A stretch of 64,000 bases of DNA from Lyophyllum atratum. Lineage: Eukaryota > Basidiomycota > Agaricomycetes > Agaricales > Lyophyllaceae. The translations under genes and the position numbers were made by a program. The stretch spans positions 1 through 64,000 of the forward strand of contig JACGCN010000018.1 in assembly GCA_014905825.1 (NCBI GenBank), read 5' to 3'. The notes under the pieces are model-generated. The model was not told where the DNA came from. It searched no databases and saw only the letters and a program-made list of their open reading frames with translations. Each line of letters opens with the position of its first letter. The stretch's first letter is position 1. Of the stretch, positions 56,086 to 64,000 are shown in pieces.

Positions 56086-57904
56086 GATGTTACGCTGAGA
56101 TGTTGTCGTCCAGTTGAGAGTTAGTACTAATCGTTGTTAGACGTTGACTTCGAGTGCGCTCAAATCTAATATGGTTGAAAGGTGGTCATGGACTTCTGGG
56201 AGAGTTTGGGGAGAGTTGTCCCGGGTTGAAAGCGATTGTTGAATACAGGGGACGAACCAAACACCGGTGATCTAGCCTCTTGCAATTTTTGCCTCCAAGT
56301 TGCCGCCATCGGTTTTAGTATCCCTCGAATACCTTGCCGTCAGTAGGTCATGTACTCCACGAAGCTGATAATACGATCTGCTGCCATCTATTCTCACGAA
56401 AGCCCCGCGCTATCCTTGTTCTCCATGTCCCTGGCCCATCTCCGTCCATGACGACCCAATCACGACCACGACCCCAGCCTGAGGCTCACCGTGGACAGGC
56501 GTCTGACACAGTTATCAGGCATCCTCACACGCACACACTCACGTTCCACACCCCCTCACGCTCAGTTTCCACGCCCCTCATGCCCTCGCGACCCTACCCA
56601 AACATGGCTTCCCCATTGCCTTCCCTCCGTCCCGACCCCAGAGACTACATGCGGCCTCCAAGCACGCTCGAGAGGTCTGAAATATGTACGCCGATATCCA
56701 CTGATACGTCCGGCTCCCATACCTCTTGTAATTCAGAGGCCAGTAAGGTCATTTACTCCTAAGGTGGTTTGACGCCAGCCAAACGCGCCATGGAAGCCCT
56801 ACCCTCCACTATCCTCATTCTCCCCGTCTCTGTCTCCCATCGATGCGTAACCCTACACGATATCAGCTCTGCCCCTGCTCCTGTCGAATCATTCAAACAA
56901 GAAACTACTAAGCACCCGCGCCATGCACGCGTCCCGTCGATGCTTGCCACAAACGAGATAGGATACCCCCAAAACACTGACAATATATCATCATATGTGC
57001 ATCATCCTCCCAGGTCCCTCACGCCGCAGCCGCAGACTCATCGTGGCATGTCGATTTCCCCGCAGAGGGGAGATTCACGAGGGCGGCGACACGAGACACA
57101 CGCCCTTCACGGTCACGACTCATCACTGATACGTAGATGATATTAGGATTCCATCTACCTCAGGTTCTTTCCTCGTGTTTCTCATATTCCGGCTCATGCT
57201 TTCCGTGCGGTATCACTGCGCTCCGTTCGCATTCCTGCCAACGCGCGCTGCGTTACGTATACGAATACATTCTGTCTTGCTTGCTTCTCTTTTCATCTAT
57301 GCTCTCACCTCTCTCGTCTACGCGGTTTACGCGACATCGACTGCGCGTCCGGGTTCTAACTTCTTTGTCGATGTTCTTCGACCTCCCACCTTGCACCTCC
57401 CACGGTATCAAGATGGGGAAGTACAGCATATCCATAGTCTTTATATAGGGGCTCCTTCGTCAATGATTCAGGCGGTGTTACAGGACACGATGTTTGACGA
57501 AGGTTCTTTGCATGCGGAAGAGAAACCTCAACTACTATGTTGTCGGGGACCAGCGAAGTTGCATGAATTAGCGCGAGACGCCGCCGGAGATGTGCTAACC
57601 CACGTAGGTGCTTTCCTGGAAAATACTGGACGAGCTTTCTCGAAAAACGCCCCCGCCCGACACGGGTGGAGAGTGGAATATTGATTGTCTGGAAGAACGA
57701 GGATTTTTGTTCGGCACAGCTACTACCAGGCTCATGGATACTACGATCAGGGTCTGGAAATGCCCATACGGCGTTTTCAGATCTGACGAGGGTGTTTGTC
57801 AGGCTTTAGGAATACCAGGCCAGACACACACGCGAACGAGAATGAGATACATATATTTGAGTCACCGACTCCTAACTACTGACTGTGGAATTGGGGTTCG
57901 AATC
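56086..57904. repeat. Spacer between kinase-like copies 2 and 3, built of duplicated pieces
   Basis: 56220-56330 repeats 43.8 and 53.8 kb; 56800-57050 repeats about 52090-52330; 57140-57470 repeats 44.7-45.03 kb; 57540-57860 repeats 52.37-52.58 and 54.7-54.97 kb. No gene was recognised. Confidence 0.5.
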
Positions 57905-58971
57905 TTACACTGGGATTTGTGGCAACTTCGAACTGGAGTGCGACTCTGGAACCTCGGCCGGGCGGCGGGCATACCGTTCCTCGTCCGGAACATCAGCGTA
58001 CTCTGCCTGAATGGCCAAAACATCTTCTATCATCACTTCGGCGCTTCTCAAAACCTTCACCCGATCCTCCTCCGTTCTGAGCTCACAATCTGGTATCAAA
58101 GCCACGAGATCCTCAGCTCCTCCCTTTTTGAATTCCCAAACGGGCACGCGATGCCCGTAGAAGTTCAGATTTCCTAGGGGATTCGAATGAGCATGACGAC
58201 CCCATGATTTGATATACTACATACGTGGCAGCCAAAAGTCGAGCTCCCTAGCGAGGTCATACAACTCTCGACACCCGAATTCTAATTTCGGCGGGGCAAA
58301 ATCCCCGATGAGAACCTGGAGCCGCGCTTCACACTTATGGGGTCTGGAGTGTTCCAGATCGATGAGGACAAATCTGCCGTCTTGGTCTTTCACGATATTG
58401 TGTCCGTCAACATCAAGATGTGCGAAACCGCGCCCATGGAGTTCCGTAAACAGGTGGTATATCTGAATTCTAAATACGTCTTGTTGAGTATGAACTAATA
58501 CGAGTCATGTGCCACTCACTTATCGTCGCACGAAAGACTCTCATCCCGGACGTTGACATTTTCACCGCAATCCTCCAGCAATAGGACAGAGACGAGTTTG
58601 TTGTAGATCGTTGCTTGGAAAAAGCCGTAGAAGCGGGGAATATAGGTTCCCTGCATACGTTGAAGATCCTTCTCGTATCGTAACGCTTCTTGACTGAACA
58701 TCGAAGAACGCGGGTATCGTGCGTTTACGTCGGTCTTCAAGACAATATCGTGGGATCCGGCTGGTTGGTGGCCGAGAAGCGATGCACGGTAGACAGTGGT
58801 GTGGTCGCCCTCGTAGATCTCAGTGACCTTATCGACGCAGTACGACAACACGGACGGTGGGGTGGGGCAACCAGCCTGAGTGACGCGTTGGAATATAAAC
58901 GGATCGGAGGGGGGATCATATTCGCGTTGGTGGTGTAGACCGAGGTGGCAAGAAAGGATGAGTTCGCTCAT
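57905..58971 (-). CDS. Kinase-like protein, tandem copy 3, 321 aa
   Basis: Exons 58520-58971, 58225-58469 and 57905-58173. The start at MSELILSCHLG (58971) matches copies 1 and 2; an in-frame Met 15 bases upstream is less likely. The catalytic loop is HGRGFAHLDVDGHNIV, so the His-x-Asp and Asn are kept while the neighbouring residues differ (HL for HH, HN for RN). The metal motif is FVLIDLEHSRPHKC. The C-terminus reads ADVPDEERYARRPAEVPESHSSS. No frame damage. The changes around the catalytic loop may mark relaxed or altered activity. Confidence 0.7.
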
Positions 58972-59860
58972 GGCAAGCGCGTACACAACACGTCATACAG
59001 TATGCGTCAACATGCATCAACACAGAGAAAATAGCCGTCTCAGGGGACTTTCTCTTCGGCAACACCATGTATACAGCTTCCTGGAAGGCGCGATAGGGAC
59101 ACTACTCTATAAGACCTCAAGGAATCTACAGATGTCTCAAACATGGCTATTCATGGTGTCTGATGCGAGTCTTGCCGCACCAAGTGCCGCATGAGCGTGC
59201 ATGTGGACCGCGTTCTAGAGGGTGAGAAATGGGCAGTCAATATCCCGCATCAGGATACGCGGCGACGGTACGTACCTCCATAACACATTTCCTCCATGAT
59301 GTCACACAAGTCGTTAGTATTTATTCAAGCAGGAAGAGGGCCCAAGGCGAGGCCGATGCAGGAGGGACTACGCAGAAGACAGAGGAGGGTGGCCTGGAGG
59401 GGGGGATCTATGGTGTTCCATGCTTACATGAACAGTTCGGGTGACCTTTTCTTGACCTATTTGCACATGAGCCTCATTTCATGCACAGGTCTCCGAATCA
59501 AGCGTTCTCGTCAAATCTCCGAACCGCACACTATCGCTATACAAACACGACAGCATCCAGAATTGACATTTCCGGCTGTAATTTCGCAAAGCCTGCACTT
59601 TCCCGTTTTGCCGTTGGGTTACTAGAGGAGCAAGGGGATGATTGGAGGTATGAGCTATGAGTTCTAAATTTCTAATGTTTCCATGCCGACCCATGTGTAC
59701 TCGTATGCGTCATCAGGTCTTATGGCGGACACGATCTATAACGACCTAAAGACAAGTAATTAAAACGGGACCCCGCAGTGAACAAAAAGGTAAAATGGGT
59801 ACGTGGTACGTTGAGGGGTATTGTAACGTACCTATCGGCTGTGGAAACAAGAGTCTTCTT
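58972..59860. other. Intergenic; includes the shared F-box downstream flank
   Basis: 58972-59470 shows no gene. 59480-59860 is the flank shared with 48.69-49.02 and, inverted, 39.6-39.99 kb. Confidence 0.45.
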
Positions 59861-60077
59861 TCACCCCACAGCGAGTACACCCCTATCCGCCAGCCCCGGC
59901 AGCTTGTCATCCACGAGATCCCCCTCCTCGCATTTAAAGCCATAAAAATAGACACGGCGCAGCGCAGCATGACGCTCGTGACTCAATAGCGCATCTATTT
60001 CGCGCCATTCAGATTCTTTAATAACCAAGAGGGGATGCCTGTTCTTGGTCGTAAATCCTAGCTCGATGGTCCCAGCT
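59861..60077 (-). pseudogene. F-box/leucine-rich protein, copy H, 3' fragment
   Basis: Only the last 72 codons remain, starting at GTIELGFTTKNRHPLL and running through SEWREIDALLSHERHA and FYGFKCEEGDLVD to LADRGVLAVG and the stop at 59861. Upstream of the GGGACC codons the similarity stops abruptly at 60077, where sequence starting TAGTGTTGCC begins. It lacks about three residues near the end compared with the sisters. Truncated and non-functional. Confidence 0.75.
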
Positions 60078-60300
60078 TAGTGTTGCCGCGGCTGAGTCAG
60101 CCGTGCTCGGACTATGAAAGCCCCGGCTTTCCCCGAGATTGTCTTAATCTGGCTCCATCTAATCTGACTACCAGTTCAGCCGTGCGACTTTCGGCTGGAC
60201 AGCTGGCTCCAGACCCTCACGACTTTAGCCGGCTTAAGCCGGCTAAAACCGGCTAAAAGCCGACTCCAACCGGTCAGACCCTCTGATATCCCGAGTCGAG
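60078..60300. mobile_element. Probable DNA transposon end abutting F-box copy H
   Basis: The junction base is 60078 (TAGTGTTGCCGCGGC). At 60225-60262 there are repeated GCCGGCTTAAGCCGGC and GGCTAAAACCGG units, the kind of subterminal repeats seen in hAT elements. No matching inverted terminus is found to the right within the window, so the element may be truncated or extend further. Confidence 0.4.
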
Positions 60301-60766
60301 GTCGGGGACTGTGAGGGGGTCGTGTTCACGGAGTACGCAAATAGTACAGAAATAATCAATACATCATATAAATTCATGAAGAGGCATATCAAATTGGGGG
60401 CGCGGGGGGTGAAAGGGGGGACGCAGGACTCGACAATGAATCAATGATCATGAAAAAGGAAGAATTGAATCGTACGAAGCATCAGAATTTGGGGCCTGCC
60501 ATTGTGACATGTCGCGATTGGAGTTTGGTAGGGGGTGTCCGCTGTGGAGAGTCGAGAGACTGCGAACGGGGTCCACGGTCCAGCTGCTTCCAGGCTTCCA
60601 GCAGCAATGTGCTATACCGCGGCGGTCGGACTGTGCAGATCGTGTCGAGAATCGAGGATAAGCTGGAGGATTGGCGTCTTAGTGACAGAGGAGAAGATAA
60701 AATGCGCTACAAAGAAAAAGACTGACTGTAAACGGCCTAGCAGATTTGAAAAGAAGCATCGGAACT
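60301..60766. other. Stretch without a recognisable gene
   Basis: Short overlapping ORFs only; a purine-rich run lies near 60400-60420. 3' flank of the casein kinase 1-like gene. Confidence 0.4.
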
Positions 60767-61907
60767 TCAGAAGAGTAGTGGGATTCGGAGAGCATCAGTG
60801 TCTTCGGAGTCTCCTGATGGACCTGTGTCTGCGGATGGAGGGCCGTCGTGACCTGGACCACGGCGGGCAGCCGCACAGGTAGACCTGTCCCAATCAAAGA
60901 CATGATCGGCGGCATACCCCTTATCATGGAGAACATCGTGGAAAATTGCGCGAAGGTAGGTGTAGTCGGGCGGTGCGTCGAACGCGAGGGACCGTGAGTA
61001 GTCCAGAAGTATTGCGAAAGCATTGGGAAGATTCCTGCACAGCTGTGTGGCGCTTATGTCGAGCTTCTTCTTCATGATGAGTGCAGATTTCTTCTTGCGC
61101 GAGGTGGCTTCGAGACCTTGCCAGGGAAGGGAGCCGCGTAAGAAAAAGATCAGAACATATGCCAATGACTCAAGATCATCCCGTCGAGTAAGTTCGACGC
61201 CCCTGTGACCGTTGACTGAAAGGTATCGAATTGTCCCAGTGAGTGTCGCCTGACGCATGTAAGGGATATGGGTGAAAGACATAGCATCGCGATACTGGTT
61301 TGCGAGACCATAGTCGACGAGATAAATGAGAGACTCGGATTTGTGGCCTAGTGGCCCCGCGAGCAGATTATCGGGCTTGATGTCGCGATGGACGTAGTTT
61401 CGATTGTGGATAAATTCGAGCCGAGATATCTGTTTTGTTGGTCAGTTGTCAAGTATGGGAAGTGGGCAGAGGCATCGCATGCAAGGTGGCTTACTAGTTG
61501 GATTGCGAGCATGCAAACAGTTTTGACGCTGAATTGCCGATGACAAGTCTCGAAAAGATCTGCCAGGGAAGGTCCAAGGAGGCTCATGACCATTGAACGA
61601 TAGCCGCATTCCAGGCCGAACCAGAAAACCTTTGGAATCCCCTCTCCCTGGCCGATCGCCTTGTAAATGTTCCATTCCTCACGCAGCTTCGGGTTGTCGA
61701 CTTCAGTATCTTCCAGTTTCACTGCAACATCCACCCCAGTGATCACATTGGTAGCGGAGAAAACATCGCCTATGAAGTGCAAGGAATAAGGTCTTCCCTC
61801 CATACTTCGAAGTTCCGGAAAGACGCACCAAACGATCCTGAACCTATCTTCTTTTTCAGTCTATATTTTCCACCAATCCTAAGAAGGCCTGGTGGAAGGT
61901 CCGCCAT
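60767..61907 (-). CDS. Casein kinase 1-like Ser/Thr kinase, 338 aa
   Basis: Exons 61829-61907, 61495-61769 and 60767-61429, summing to 1017 bases in frame. The start at 61907 gives MADLPPGLLRIGGKYRLKKK, followed by the glycine loop KIGSGSFGGDVFSATN. The catalytic lysine is in VDVAVKLED. The catalytic loop is YVHRDIKPDNLL, and the metal motif is LVDYGLANQYRD, with DYG where CK1 enzymes usually have DFG. The CK1 signature LTGTIRYLSVNGHRGVE replaces the usual APE region. RRDDLESLAYVLIFFLRGSLPWQG and FDAPPDYTYLRAIF are also typical. The tail after the kinase domain is short, without the long C-terminal extension of Yck-type membrane kinases. Intact; adjacent to, and on the same strand as, the oxygenase gene upstream. 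Confidence 0.88.
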
Positions 61908-62276
61908 GCAGATTAAGAATAAGTGGCGGGCGTTGGTGGGTGTGACACAAGGGTGGCAGATGCTGTGAAGGACAGTGCATCACTCAGTATATGATGAAAT
62001 CGACACAGGGCTAGGACGTACATAAGAATTGAATGATTGTCTTGCGTTTTACAGCATGTAGATATGTACAGATGAAATGAAGCGACGCGGAAGGCCAAGA
62101 GTTCGCGGTTGTGGGAGCCAGGACGGTCATTCTCGCCGGTTGATACATGTTCAACGTCATGTGACTCTGGCTGACGCACAACTTGAACATGGCATGCCGC
62201 ATATTGCCCACCTGCATCAACATGTGGGCTACCCAAGGGTTACCATTAGTCGCGTATACTGACTACATCAAAAAAT
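61908..62276. other. Intergenic between oxygenase and kinase genes
   Basis: About 370 bp holding the 3' end of the oxygenase transcript and the promoter of the kinase gene. No further feature seen. Confidence 0.5.
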
Positions 62277-63906
62277 CTACTGAGATGAGACACGAGATAC
62301 AATGTCTTCTAATCTACTATATAACGAGAGCCCCCACTGCCAGTGTGTCTTCTTCAGTTCAACGATTCGCCCGTACTCCTCCGGGTCCTCCCTTTGAAGC
62401 TGCTTCTCAGTGCGGAACCCGTTGTCAACGAAGCGGAAGAGGCCGCCGCTGCAATACTGAGTGAACGAAACACGACTTTCCCCTTTGCGAACAGGGATAT
62501 TCGCGTGAGTGAGAGTTGCTGAAGGGACGAGAATGAGCGTGTTCGGAGGGAACTCCACGACGAGTTTGAGATCGGGTAGAACAAATTGCCCGCCTTTTGT
62601 GGGGTCGAAGCAGCCTAGAGCCTGGATGGCACACCATCCGATGGGAAAATTGAGGAGGTCACGATGTGAACGGGTCCAGACCTTGGGACCAAAGTTGAAT
62701 GCCGCAGCTGGAAAGATGCTCTTTGGAAAAATTCGCCGGAGGTAGGTCAATTTCTCAAACAGGCCACCAATGTGATTAATATAATGGGCGTATACTTTGG
62801 GAGCCCATAGGCTAAATGCGACTAGAAAATGTCTGATGAGTTTGGATGACTAGAAACACAGGTAACGCAAACGGACTTACAGTCAGCAAAATGAGCCAGC
62901 CGCTGGATATCCGGATTACTGATCAGCCGCTCGACCATCGCTGCGTGAGGGCCATTGTCGAGGTTGGTGGGGTAGGTGGCACCGAGACCCATAGTCACGC
63001 CAACGTTGAGCGCTGGAAAGTCACCGCGGCGATGGGTTGTCTCGCTTTTTGAAAACTTTGCTTGGGCTCCCTCCCTCATGATCACATTATAAGCACGCTG
63101 ACAAGATTCCCTGTAGGTGGGATCGTTGCTGGGACGACCGACAAAGACAGCAAAGACCCTCTCATCTTCACTGGTTAAAGGCATAGCTGACCTGCGATCA
63201 TTAAGGGCGCGAGCAACCAGATGGGAATGAAAACTCACAGTCCCTTCCAAGGCACATACGTATATCCGGCATTGAGGGCGTCTTCGACGCTAAGAAAGTC
63301 CTCTCCGTCGGGGGCCCGGTCTTGCCTTCGTGCAGCATATCCACCACCAGCTGCCGGAAGTTTATTTGTGTCTAGTGCGGTGCGGAGAGGAATGCTCCCG
63401 GTGACGTGGGTAGCGAGGACCTCTGGGCGCACTGCATGGCCCTCCTTAGAAATCTTGGCATGTCGTCGCATCCGCCGCATCTTGTGGTTGTGCGACAACT
63501 TGGGCGGAAACGTTTGAGAGGCCGGAGGCGGTAGGGCTGACTGGTATGGTGAAGTGCTAGAGGTGGAATCCCGCGACGGCGGTGCAATAGTGTCCGGTGC
63601 GGCTGGGGCACCAGGGGGCAAGTCATCGGAGCCAATAGACAAGGGATGTTGAAGAGGACAGACGGGAGAGGCATCTGGCAAGAGTGAGCTAAAAAGGGCT
63701 GCAACAGGAGCGACGAGCCTAGGCTCTGCAATCGCGGGCGGCAGGGCTGCGGTCGGGGATCCACGGAGCAACGGCTCAAATGCATCATCAGATTCGCATT
63801 CTATAGCCAACTTGATGCACTCAGGCAGGTTGAATAAAGCACGGCAGGGTATGGGTTCGACTTCAAATGGAGAGAATGCCATGCCGGATCGCGTCTGTGG
63901 AGGCAT
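62277..63906 (-). CDS. TET/JBP-like 2-oxoglutarate/Fe(II) dioxygenase, 507 aa
   Basis: Exons 63239-63906, 62881-63191 and 62277-62821, summing to 1524 bases in frame. The first 200 residues are Pro/Ser-rich with a basic patch (HNHKMRRMRRHAKIS), probably nuclear and disordered. The following region (FPALNVGVTMGLGATYPTNL, then FSLWAPKVYAHYINHIGGLF) leads into the double-stranded beta-helix core. The core has SHRDLLNFPIGW with the H-x-D iron ligands and a nearby Asn as in TET proteins, then GGQFVLPDLKLVVEFPPNTL, then LTHANIPVRKGESRVSFTQY with the distal His and the Arg expected to hold 2-oxoglutarate. TET/JBP enzymes oxidise 5-methylcytosine or thymine in DNA; in fungi such genes are multicopy and linked to transposon expansions. 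Substrate and activity here are inferred. An in-frame Met at 63939 would add 11 residues; MPPQTRSG at 63906 is preferred. Confidence 0.7.
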
Positions 63907-64000
63907 TGTCAACGCAAACACCGTCGATAAACGTCTCAACAGACCTTGCGTGCATTGAATGTGAAAAGCATCTAGTCAGAAATAAGAAGCTAGCATCAGC
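63907..64000. other. Promoter side of the oxygenase gene, cut by the window edge
   Basis: Less than 100 bp; too short to describe beyond being the 5' flank. An upstream exon outside the window cannot be excluded. Confidence 0.3.

Noticed and set aside
1..64000. CRISPR arrays, bacterial operons or ribosomal RNA genes
   Set aside because: No evenly spaced repeat-spacer pattern or conserved rRNA blocks, and the genes are intron-rich and eukaryotic.
1..64000. tRNA genes
   Set aside because: GGTTCGA-like boxes occur (for example near 57895) but none was paired with a fitting A box and cloverleaf; that one is inside kinase-like coding sequence.

Overview
The window looks like nuclear DNA of a mushroom-forming basidiomycete (Agaricomycetes). 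Genes are split by many 47-66 bp GT..AG introns. It carries a basidiomycete-type Ty1/copia element, a hAT transposase, fungal delta-12 desaturases, a Ser/Thr/Pro-rich single-pass membrane protein of a type common in this class, and a TET/JBP-like dioxygenase. No species is claimed. Exon borders were read by eye from splice sites, reading frame and comparison between copies in the window.

Layout. 1-2.4 kb: 5' part of a hAT transposase (minus strand) and its repeat-rich terminal region. 3.3-11.7 kb: a decayed F-box gene and its flank, split by a complete copia retrotransposon (5089-10299) with apparently identical LTRs. 12.0-13.5 kb: an ATP-grasp enzyme gene. 13.5-18.1 kb: gene-poor, with a diverged tandem repeat. 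18.1-22.7 kb: two divergently transcribed delta-12 fatty acid desaturase genes with different intron layouts. 22.7-27 kb: gene-poor. 27.3-31.8 kb: two F-box genes, the second split by a 2.1-kb DNA element. 32.9-35.7 kb: a transposase-like gene with one frameshift. 36.7-41.3 kb: two more F-box genes, one split by an 804-bp foldback element. 42.0-43.7 kb: the membrane protein gene; a shortened, inverted copy lies at 47.5-48.4 kb. 45.2-50.2 kb: two F-box genes. 52.6-59.0 kb: three tandem kinase-like genes. 59.9-60.1 kb: an F-box gene tail cut off by what may be another transposon end. 60.8-63.9 kb: a casein kinase 1-like gene and a TET/JBP-like oxygenase gene.

The unifying feature is repeated duplication of an F-box unit. 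Eight F-box/leucine-rich copies lie in about 57 kb. At least five carry the same upstream flank, which includes a divergently oriented, intron-containing uncharacterised ORF. Six carry a shared 10-base motif 47-96 bp before the start codon. Mobile elements cut into or next to four copies (A flank, C, D, H), two copies have lost frame or a splice donor, and two or three look intact. The single-copy genes (ATP-grasp, desaturases, casein kinase 1) sit between these unstable blocks.
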